NCBI GenBank assembly: GCA_964017155.1
Contig: OZ024857.1
Span: 36,779,141-36,843,140 of the forward strand
Direction of reading: 5' to 3'
DNA from: Oasisia sp. SBJ-2009
Lineage: Eukaryota; Annelida; Polychaeta; Sabellida; Siboglinidae
Length of the DNA: 64,000 nt
Shown here: in pieces, positions 12,574-23,900 of the stretch
Numbering within the stretch: position 1 is the stretch's first letter
Layout: each line of letters opens with the position of its first letter
The notes under the pieces: generated by a model
Told to the model about the DNA's origin: nothing
What the model saw: the letters and a program-made list of their open reading frames with translations, nothing else
Database searches by the model: none
Program-made: the position numbers and the translations under genes

Positions 12574-14786
12574 GTGAGTATATTCGGGGGGAGCACATAC
12601 ATATCGACAATGACATTCCCTAGTGCTTCTCTAAAAGCCTCGATCGAACAAAACACACCGAAATTATAAATAGTATAAAAATGCACTTCCTTAAATATTG
12701 TTTGGGGATATAATCCTCACCAAAAATATTAGAGAGTCCTCGAGATCATGCCTCCCGGTTCCATATTAAGATACTTATTTAATATTTAATATGCATGCCT
12801 TACCGCACTAGCTTGCAGGTTTCCATTGTACGTACCTCAAGCGGGTGCAGAGGGAACTGACATTTATATGGAGGAGTCTGATGTAACAACCATCACATCA
12901 CATTTTAACACGACAAAGACGCAAAACGCCAAAAGTATTAATTAATTAAGCCAACAAATCGAGGTTGTCTTCTGAAGTCATGATTAAATATAAATTAAAA
13001 GCACATGGCGGTTTGTTTTTTATGACAGAAAGCTCTCGCAATTGACGCCCAAAACGAAAAATTCGCATTTTTGTTTTGGCGCAATGTCATCGAGTGCTAT
13101 ATTTGAGATGCAAATCTTTATTGAAAATGTGTTGTTATATCGATTAAAAATATATATCTCTTGATTGTAATAATTAAAGAAGCGAAATTTATCACTGTTA
13201 TCCATTGGATGTCGAAAACAACGCACCAATATTTGCAGCGATAATTTCTGCATATAGGTAAACAGTATAAATATATCAAGGGTGTTCCAGTCGAACAAAA
13301 TCAAATTCAAAGGTTTTGAATAAATAAAAAATACATATGGTACAACTCAGACATCAACTTTATATGCAAGCATATAGGCGACTTGCAACAATGCAATATA
13401 GAACGACAAATATAATATAGTTTCAAAATCGGCAGCATCATCGCATTCAAATACGTTGTATTGCTTTTGGCGGGACACCGTTAACCATACTTAAAAATAA
13501 CTATACAGTCTCACCAGATATTACTTTTGAACATTTAGGGATCCTGAATTTTATTAATTCGGATGCACTGTTTTACATATCGTCAAACGAGCACATACAA
13601 TTCCATGACACTGCGATATAATATTATGACTAATTTATGAAATAAATATTGTCCTTGCTAAATGCATGAGTTTATTTGGCATATGTAATTTCACTAACTT
13701 AAATGTATGATCCCTTATACCAAAACATGGATGTTCTGCTGATAGAAGGTGGCAATGTTTACGTAACTGAAATGAGGTAATAAGTGTTATTTAGGCGGAA
13801 ATTGATGTAACGCTTTTGATGATTTGTATCAGTATATTGTTTTATAGCATATTTTAGAAACATTTATATGAATCACTCCGTATTCTATGCGACCACACCC
13901 ACCACACCCAATTCCACTCACTGACACTGGCTTGCTGGTAGTGGTACTGGCAGGCTAGTACAGTAGTTGTAGGATGGTTCGCTACTAAGCTAGGCTCAGG
14001 CCTAAGTTATGGCTAGGCCGCTCGTATCCCTGCACTGGTTTTACTAGACAGAGAGTGGGGATTTCTTACAGGACCTTTTCTGGCTGATTTAGGCATTCCT
14101 GCCCCTTGTGCCAGGTCTGCCTCTGCTCTGCCTTGATCATTGTTATGGGACTGTGCACATGCATGGATTTGACTTATTCTTTTGCTTTTTTACTTAACCA
14201 TGAAAACTACAACCTAGACAAGAACTGCCAAACTTCTGGCCGACCTAAACTTCTCGCATATCTGGCTAATGTTAATTACAATTTGCATGTTGAAACAGTA
14301 TAACAAAAATCATATGTTATAAAAAGTCACAATTACATTTTTATAGTGTAACGATAAAAACACATTTTCTGTGGCTGCTATGTGCAATTTACATAATGTT
14401 ATATCTGAAGAAGCATAATTGTTTCTGTATAAAAATATTTATAAGTATGTGGGTATTTGTAATTATAGGTATATATGATGTCTCAGCTTCAGTACTGATT
14501 TTTCAGGAGCCATGAGCCCACACATTGCTGCCGGAAATGTCAAGTTAAAGTTTTTGTTGTTGTGAATTTAGCTTGCAACAGGAATGTACAAGTGTAATAT
14601 TTTGATAACATAGTGTGTGTATTTATGTTAATTATGTGATATGTTTGGCAGCTCTATATGGTTGTTTACACAGTTGGATCAGAAAATAAACTTCCGTAGG
14701 AGTTGGGCTTCTTAATGCCTAAGTTTGGTCTGTGACTCTGCAAGTGATGTGCCAATTGTTCAATCCTCACATCTTCGAGTTGGAAC
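12574..14786. other. KRIT1 5' flank or first intron, no gene seen
   Basis: AT-rich sequence without recognisable exons. A ~50-bp phrase around 14066-14115 (CTTACAGGACC... GGCATTCCTGCCCCTTGTGC) recurs at 18747-18796 inside a KRIT1 intron and marks a dispersed repeat. Confidence 0.5.
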
Positions 14787-15109
14787 ATTGGGGATATTTA
14801 TTTTAGTATGATTTACTTACTTTGGAGCATTTTTGTCGAAGCGAGTACGACGTTTCGACCCGTCGTCTACGGGCCTTGATCACGTACTGATGTCACGTGT
14901 GTTGCCTCAGATTTCGGCGGGATGATTTGATTGTAGATGGCAGGCAGATGGTATCCCTGATCTCTGTTCATGGTAGGGGCTCTCTGTTTGATGTATATGG
15001 CCTCCTTCACTTTTCTCTTGTGCCAGTTTGATTCACGGGTCAGTACTTTAGTGTTCTTCATGGACACTGAGTGTCCTGTGGCCCGGCAATGATCTCCTAC
15101 TCCTGTTGG

Positions 15110-15628
15110 TGCAGCTATGGGATCACCCATATCTCCACTAGTAGCTAACTGCTACATGGAACAGTTTGAGAAAGTAGCCATCTCTACAGCACCGCACCCC
15201 CCATCACTGTGGCTACAATATGTAGACGACACATTCACCGTACTCCACGAATACGACGTGGAAGAGTTCACTGAACACATAAACAGCATTGATCCACACA
15301 TCAAATTCACTATCGAACCTGAGAAGGACAGCAAGCTTCCCTTCCTGGATCTATGCACCCATATTCTGGATGATGGATCCACGAAGATAACCATCTACCG
15401 GAAGCCGATGCACACAGACCAGTACCTCAATTTCAAGTCACATCACCCTCTAACACACAAACGATCAGTGGTACGCACTCTCACCAACAGGGCACAGCAG
15501 TATGTCACCACAGCTGAAGACAGAAAATCAGAACTGGCACAGCAAACGGATACCCAGAGTGGGCACTTGCACCTCCACCATCCAGTGCAAAAAGACCACC
15601 TAACACGAACAACAACCCACGAAGATCT
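15110..15628 (+). pseudogene. Penelope-like reverse transcriptase, 5' truncated and frameshifted
   Basis: The frame opens with [18 protein letters not shown] and contains the catalytic box LQYVDDTF (YVDD at 15219-15230), then LPFLDL and a [15 protein letters not shown] segment. All fit the RT core of Penelope-like elements from the GSP motif onward; the earlier fingers and palm motifs, including the first catalytic Asp, are absent. Near 15540-15560 the homologous reading moves to another frame, which carries the connector and endonuclease, so a small indel disrupts the protein. The element is therefore probably dead. Confidence 0.85.
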
Positions 15629-16128
15629 ATGTTGGGACTACCATACGTGGCAGGACTATCAGAACAGCTTGGCCGGATTTATAAGTCACACAACATACAC
15701 ATGTACCACAAGCCGGCGAACACCCTCCGCTCGATGATAGTACACCCCAAAGACAAAACACCCAAAGAACACCAATGTGGAACCCTCTATAACATCACGT
15801 GTGACATCGACAGCAGCCACACATACATAGGTGAAACTAAGAGAACACTCAGCCAGAGATTCAAAGAACGCACAAACCTGGACAAACCAACAGGAGTAGG
15901 AGATCATTGCCGGGCCACAGGACACTCAGTGTCCATGAAGAACACTAAAGTACTGACCCGTGAATCAAACTGGCACAAGAGAAAAGTGTAGGAGGCCATA
16001 TACATCAAACAGAGAGCCCCTACCATGAACAGAGATCAGGGATACCATCTGCCTGCCATCTACAATCAAATCATCCCGCCGAAATCTGAGGCAACACACG
16101 TGACACTAGTATGTGATCAAGGCCCGTA
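15629..16128 (+). pseudogene. Penelope-like connector and GIY-YIG endonuclease
   Basis: This frame shows a connector ([15 protein letters not shown], then a HPKDK segment) and a GIY-YIG nuclease: GTLYNITC followed by HTYIGETKRTLSQRFKER, then [10 protein letters not shown]. These are the features of the Penelope endonuclease, which nicks target DNA for priming. An in-frame TAG at 15989-15991 interrupts it after the NWHKRKV segment. The inverted left arm carries a sense Lys codon at the same place, so the stop arose after the two arms were formed. Confidence 0.85.
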
Positions 16129-16559
16129 GACGACGGGCCGAAACGTGGTACTCGCTTCGACAAAAATTCTCCAAAGTAAGTAAATCATACTAAAATAAAC
16201 CATTCTTGGAGCCATGAACAATATATTTACTATTGGGGATATTGTTTATTTATTTTATTATATATCAAACTCAGCTAGCAATTTACTGGGCTTTCCTGTG
16301 ATCATTCCACTAACATAAATGGTTTCATAAAAGGCTGAATAACTAGATCCGTAGCACTTATTTATTCCATGGTACGGTAAGAAAGAAATGGAATATTAAA
16401 CCGGTTGGTTTTAGATAAATGCTAGCAGTTTTCTTATAAAAATACACTGTCCCGTGAAATTCTTTCCGCAACATAAACTGTCTGGGTAGTTATCTACCAA
16501 TGAACAACACTCTTCAAAGTTATGCTTAATCTCATAAATCGTTTATACAGACAGCGAGA

Positions 16560-16680
16560 TACCTGGAACCAGACCTGGCAAGATAACTGGGACTAGACCT
16601 GGCAAGATAACTGGGACTAGACCTGGCAAGATAACTGGGACTAGACCTGGCAAGATAACTGGGACGATCAGTGGCTGGTC
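16560..16680. repeat. 24-bp tandem repeat (~4-5 copies)
   Basis: A unit reading CTGGCAAGATAACTGGGACT plus AGAC repeats four times almost exactly, with a degenerate leading copy. Confidence 0.9.
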
Positions 16681-16968
16681 TAGGTCAGTTATAGCTACTT
16701 CTTGTTCAACTGTGAAACTTAATGAGTAGCTATATATAATGGGAATAAAAAGTACCTATAACGGGAAGTAGCTACAATTGGAAGACACCCAGTGGCTGAA
16801 CTAGCAAAGCATCCCTATCAAATTATTTACCATCTGGTTAACATCTAGTATAAACCCTTAACTTACAAGAACCCTTTAAATAAAATATATGTGTCACTTT
16901 TCTTACAAGGAGACTGTAGGTGACCCCCTGAAAATGTGGTCCTCAAGAAAGCGTTTTGGAGAAAAAAT

Positions 16969-17091
<123 letters not shown>

Positions 17092-17132
17092 TGGCTTGTT
17101 TAAATTTACTGTAGATTGTTTCTGGTTTCCAG

Positions 17133-17373
17133 ATACTAACGATGGAAGCAGTGATTGCAGTCTTGCGGCCAAAGTACTTTGGCAGTGTTTCAAGGGATTT
17201 TGACCCTAAAGCATATGACTTGCTGCTTATTGATGGAAGTCTGCCATCGTCTGAAAATGCAGGTGCTAACAAGCAATTTCCAAAGACAACTATCAGCTTT
17301 GAGTTGGAGCCCGCAGATGCACTCTTTACCTATCTGTACAACTTGACTGGGGCTGAACTAGGTGGCCTCAAAG
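17133..17373 (+). CDS. KRIT1: KRIT1 coding exon 1 (start, Nudix-like region)
   Basis: The acceptor TTTCCAG is at 17132. The ATG at 17142 (ACGATGG, strong Kozak) gives MEAVIAVLRPKYFGS, matching human AYVAVIRPKNTAS. The exon ends CTCAAAG before GTTGGT, phase 1. Bases 17133-17141 would be 5' UTR. Confidence 0.9.
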
Positions 17374-17887
17374 GTTGGTTGCTACAATGATGTATTATAT
17401 TTCACTGAACTGATTTAAATTATCATTTTGTATGTTATAAACTAGTTTAGGATGTATCACTACTGAGACTGATTGTTTATCATAAAGTCAGGTTAAAAAG
17501 TATATATTTTTTCTGCTCAAATGTGTTTTTGTTGTTCTTGTTCTCTTTCTGCCTTGATCCAGTTCCTCAATATTTTATTTTCTGTGTCACAATTTGTGCA
17601 CTATGTTAATGTCAACTCTAATATTCATTGAGCATGGTATTTTAGCATCATATGGCAGACAAATGTTCATAATGATATAGTTATAATATATATATATATA
17701 TATTAAATTGAATATATATATATAGATATACACTGTATGTAGATGTATTATAACTATATAATTATGAACATTACATAACATTTTTGTCTGCCATGTGATG
17801 CTAAAATACCATGCTCAACGAATATTAGAATTGATATTAACATAGCACACAAATTGTATATATAATTATATATACTGGGTATATAAT

Positions 17888-17972
<85 letters not shown>

Positions 17973-20900
17973 TGTGTGTGTATTATATATATACATATGA
18001 ACAGTAACCAACTGTACAAATAATCAAACTGTTACCTTGACTTGTGTAAAGACCTTGCAGTTTGTATTATGATTGCTGTTCATAGTCCGTTGTTCACAGC
18101 TACCAACAGCACTGTCTTCCACAAAAATGACACACTTTTCAGGTAAACGAGCAGTATTTGTGCCACCATCAAGAAATGAGGCGAGTAGCTCGTCGGTGAA
18201 AGGGACACTCTACTGTGTGCCAGTTGACAACAGAGGTGAGTAGTGTTTGTGATAGATCTGACACCAATACAGCTGTCTGGTGTCCAGTTGTGTTTTCTTA
18301 ATTGCAATTTCCGCCATACCAACATGCCAGGGAAGGACATTTATAAGAACTCTTGCATTGTGTAATTAACAGACCTTGTTGACTCAAATCATGGGGGCTG
18401 ATTCAAGTTGCAGTTGAGTTATTCATTTTTATGACTTGCCAGATAATTTGGAATCGAGTAAGCCATGACTTGTAATGTGAACTGAAGTTTATGAATTATG
18501 ACTAGATAATATTAATTTAAACACACTTCAGTTAATGGGCAAAAATGTTGATAGCTAGGCTAAGAAAGAATGGAATTAAGTAGATAAATAAGATAAAGAA
18601 TATTGACTTCATGTATGACTTAACTTCACTTGTAAGTTTGTCTGACAAGTGTGATATGGTGAGAATAGGAGATACATTGACTATATAGTGTATACTTGAC
18701 TGTGACATTTGCAGTGAGATCACATAGGGTGGGAAATAGATCATTCTTACAGATCCCTTTCTGGCTTGTATTAGGCATTCCTGCCTCTTGTGCCAGATAA
18801 TGAACATGTGCAGGAAGTTAGGGTCTAGATAATTATGTTGTATTTCTTCAGAGAAGCTGAACGCTCACATTGTCAACAAGCTGCCAAGTGCTCCAGGGTT
18901 CTACTCACTAGACTTGGTGCTGAATGCATTCAACAGCGACAGCAGCGATGAGATTACAGAAAGTACACAAGGGCTCATTAACAGACTTGTCAGGTAATAA
19001 ATAGACACTAAATAGTATAATGCACTGGCAATTTAGTATAGTGTAAACTAGTGCAGATCTGGTCAGTAGGTTTATCCATGCTTCAGATTAATAATAATCT
19101 TGTGTGATCAATAATTTTTTCCATTACATAAAAACTGGTTTATTGTAAAATGTAAATGATTACAGAATGATCAAGTTTTTTTATTCAGTTTACCACATTA
19201 CATTAAGAAAACTTAAGTTTATTTAAAAATGTTATAACACAGCTTATATGTAACACATATATCCAAATTTTTTTTTTTTATTTCTTTGTAGAACATACCA
19301 TGATTCACCATTTCAATGTACAGTACTCTGTGTATCTAAGAACATTTATTTCCAATAAATGTCTCCTGCTGACTTCTGCAATTCCATTTCCATTTTGTTC
19401 ACAGACTTCACAGTAGATAGTAGTTTATATGATGATATTTTAACCTGCTTCCAGCTGGCTCCAGTTGAAGGAGAATGTGCCGGGGGCCATTGATCTGCTG
19501 TTTTCTGTGTGTGCGGAGGAAAGGTAATGTAGAGATATCTGAGCAAACAATGTCTAGTGGCCAAGTATGGACAGTAAGGAACATCTACAATAATTGTTTT
19601 ATTAAATACAACAACATAATAAGTTAAATTTGTTATAAATCACCAATACACTGTAATAGAATGTTTATGTATTTGGGGAGTATTTGGCACAGTAAGAGAC
19701 ATCTATATGTATATTTTTTATTAAATTCAACAACATAATAAGTAAAATTTGTTGTAAATCACCAATAATACAATGTTTACGTATCTGGGTCTCAATCAAC
19801 GTGTTAACACATTAAGCATAATCTTAATTCATTTGTAATGTACACATTTGTTATTTGTAATAAAGTCACTTGAATTTAAAGAACTGTTTTATTAAGACCA
19901 AAGAGTACACACAAGCATACATGCAAACTTCACTCATACACACCCGTGCATACTTCACACTTGTGAGAACTATGCACACTCACATACACACACTCTGACC
20001 ACGAGAATATTTATTATTTCTGTTTATTGTGTAGACTGAAGCGATCCATCACAAACCCCGCCTACTTCTCAAGCAGCCAATCAGCACTGAGCAGTGGAGC
20101 AATGGGGGAGGTCTACTCCAACAGCATAGCCAACGAGGCACTTGCAAAAATGGTGGCCATTGAGAAGTGTGACATCACCATCAAAAACCCCATATTTGAA
20201 TCTGATATGTCCTATAAAAACAAGGTTTGTTAATGTATTTACTAAACAAATAACAAGTTTGCATGTATATGGACTGTCCTGCATCTTTTTTTAACCTTTA
20301 AGTGCTAATGGAGAACTTTGTCAACCTAAATAGGCCACCACAGTTAGTTTGTCAGTTACATGGCAATGTTAGATTTAGAAGACATTGTTATACTGTATTT
20401 GGGTATGCATTCTTCTAAACAATCAGGTTTATGAAGACACTTGTCATTAGATGCAAACCAGCAACTTGAATGGAAAGCCACTGAATGTTTTAAAAAACAT
20501 TGCTGATGTTATATTAATATATAATATATAACAACAACATATATTAACACATAGCTACAACATGTATTTTTTACAGTTAACAAGATGGTAGAATCAGACA
20601 GATATATAGATAACATTAGTTTATGGCAGGTGATGAATACTGTATACACATTTAAGATGTTTTGGATAAGAAATCTAAAATGGTTTGATTACCAGGTTGA
20701 TAAATATGCTGTCAACCAGTATTGGGGAATGGGCCGGCCTGACTACACCAAGATCAAAGTGCAGCCATGCTTTGAAACTCAAGCAAATGGGTTGGTGTGC
20801 TTCCAGAAATATGGTAGTGTTTTCTTACAATGACCAACATTGTAAATCTGTTTATCTGTTCGTAATACTTCTATCTATCTATGTCCCATAGCTTGAGGGG

Positions 20901-23900
20901 CGTAGGGGTGATAGAATGGGGGGTCCTGACATACAGGTCTTCCACACTTCTCTATCCTCGGCTGTTCTAATAAGTTGATTGAAGCTGAGCCCAGTCAATT
21001 CTTTGATATTGTCAGTCCATGACTTCACTGGTCGTCCTCTCTCTCTTTACCCATCAGTTCCTCCTTGGAGGATGGTGTTAGCCAGGCTCCCAATCTGTCT
21101 GATCACATGAACAAACCACTGCAACTCTCTTCTTTTTACAATTGTCAACAATTGGTCTTGCAAGCCAATATATCTCTCCATCAGTTCTCATGCTTGTTCG
21201 TTGTAACACTTATAAATAATTGTTTTATAAAAGGTATTCATTCCATTTGTGAAGAAGCAGTAAATTGTGATAAAGATATATCGCCATGACATGACTTTGG
21301 AAGAGGTTTCTTGTACTGCGTTTATCAGTTTAACTTTGGTAGTTATTCATTTTGTCTAGTCCACCACAAACTGATGTCAGATTAACCCAAATTGTATACT
21401 TTGTTTTTGTCTAACACACGTTTTGTTATGCAGGAACTCTATATGGACGGAGGAGTTTCCCCTACACAAATGTGCTTATGAGGGCAATGCCCGGGGCACT
21501 CGTGACCTTATAAGGACAGGATACTCAGTGCGGAAAAAAGACAAGGATTCTTGGGCACCAATACACTACGCTGCCTGGTGGGTTTTGTATTACAGATTGT
21601 TCATAGTTTTATTGATTTGTATATGTTATTACTACCGTATTAGCATATGCAAGCTATCTTGATGTCAGGATAGAGTAAATGGTGGATGTATTGAAGTGAT
21701 GATACATGAATGTGTTCATCTGGCATTTAAGTCTTACTTTATTAATGAAATGCATAAAGATGATAACTCAAGCAACTCCAGAATATTTTAGTGGCAAACC
21801 GAATTAGACACTTAAAGAAAGCAAAAATTTACAGTTTATGATAATGGGAAAAGTACACTTTGCATTGTTAGTAATATATTTGGTATGTTTATTCATGTCA
21901 TCGTACCATTGGCCTCTCAAATGCCAGCTGGTGAGGTCTGACAGAAAACACAACAGCTTTTAGAGATATTTACTTATATATTTTTGATATGCTCTGCTTT
22001 TCTCGAGTGCCTTTTGCCCTACCTGATAAACTGGTGTTGTGATCAAATATGCAGGTGGCACCTTTGTAACCATGGTGTTGATGATGTTGATATGTATCTC
22101 CATGTATTGAGAATAACTCTACTGGGCTCTGTCCTGTCCAGGTACGGCCATCTGGAGGTGATTTCTGTGCTGCTGAATGACGGAGGGTGTTCACCGAACT
22201 TAACCAACAACAATGGCTCCACCCCGCTCCACATCGCTGCACGCAACGGGCGTGTGTACGTCATTGAGCTGCTGCTTAACCACCCCGAGATTGATGTGGT
22301 AAGGGGCTTTTTGAAGATGCTCACGGCACCATCCTAGATGGTTACTGTCAGTGATAGGAAAGGTTAATATCAGAAATGGCATATTTGGCTTAAGTTATGC
22401 AGTAGAAACTCTTGATTAGACAACTTGTTGGTAGAAAGGTGGAATACACTGAGATAGTTAGGTTGGATTCTCTATAAGCCCTTTGGCTTCAATGTCCACC
22501 TGCCATCTAGAGTTAATTCTCAAGGTGGCAACCTTATGACATGGACCATTTGTTATTTATTTATTACGTAACATATTTAACATTTATAACATATTCTGTT
22601 AATATATAACAACTCTACTTTTAAATGTTTAAAAAAAAAATTATTTGTCTGTAATTCCATTTTGAATGTCCTGTGCAAAATAAAAAACCCTGACTTAGTG
22701 CCAGGTTTGCCACCACCCTCGGCTCTTTCTGAGTAATGATGAGTTCCATTGGGTGTCTTATGATTACCGTGTCCACCACAGAGTGCCCTGGACCACATGA
22801 ACCACACGGCCCTGGAGCTGTGTGGTAATGTAGACAAGCCTGACTGGAAGGCCGCCGCAAGGCTACTCAAGAATGCCTCCACCAGACCGGTGAGTTACAC
22901 AACATGCACCTGTAATGTTGTCAGTTTAAGCGTTGTTTGAATTGTAGCATGGTGGTAGATGGATGTGTATCAATTGTTCACAATGTTATATGCATTTTCT
23001 GTGGTTCTTAATCACCACCCGTCCACCAGTTAGAACAAAACTAGATAAAATGGTCCACCAATCAATTTGGGATGTTTTACATAACTTGCATCATGAAAAC
23101 AACTTCAGATTGGATACAAAGAGTTTGATAATTCCTCTGCAGGCTGTGAAATAAGGCCGGTCCGATGGTACGGGCTGAGTAGTTTTAGAGTTCGGTCTAG
23201 TAGTTTTAGAAGAGCAGTTCCGTCAAACTAGCTATAATGACTTGCAAATGGCAGCCGTCTACCAGCTGGCTAAAAGTATCGTGCACCCTGCCTCTGTGTC
23301 TTTCTGTACACAGCCCATCTGGGGATGGCCAGTTTCTCTAGAGATTACAAAGGGTTAACCATTTCATTAAAAAACATACCTGGTAGTCATCAAATTATAT
23401 CTTAATCCATTTTTGTTTCAGTACTACCCATTTAATGAACTTGTATTCTGGATTTGTTGTTCATGCCATGTTTCCGTCCTTCCTCTGTCTCTCAGTCACC
23501 CAAGATCCAGGTGTGTCTCATGGACGGCACGTTCCGCATGCTCGACCTCGTGTCTGGGGCGAACACAACAGTACAACAACTACACCAGCAGATGCTGCAG
23601 GTAGGTGGCGCTAGTGGTGGTGTATGCCTGCCATGAGTGTAGTGTCAGACATGTTTGGTTATTTATGTGTGACGTAAGTTTTCTCATATTGTATTAATCT
23701 TTATATGTAGTGTTTGGAGCAGTTAAGCTGAAATAGTTGTGTTTATTGTATTTATTGAAATCGATCAGGTGTAGTTGCTACTGTTGTCTCTGGGTTATGT
23801 GGAATACTTTGTACTAATGTTAAACTAAGCAGTGGTTTTTATTATTTTTGGTTTGACTAATGTTATTTAATAAAGTTGTTATTAAATCAAGATAGTTTTA

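Larger units (their letters stand above)
14799..16231 (+). mobile_element. Penelope-like retroelement with inverted terminal copies
   Basis: Left and right arms (about 14797-15108 and 15890-16199) are reverse complements of each other. Between them, on the plus strand, lie reverse transcriptase and GIY-YIG endonuclease segments. The 12-bp sequence ATTGGGGATATT occurs on both sides (14787-14798 and 16232-16243), as expected for a target duplication. A ~32-bp tail separates the right arm from its flank; asymmetric short tails and inverted terminal copies are known for the Penelope family. The left arm joins the RT at the GSPISPL motif, so the RT is 5' truncated. Confidence 0.88.
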
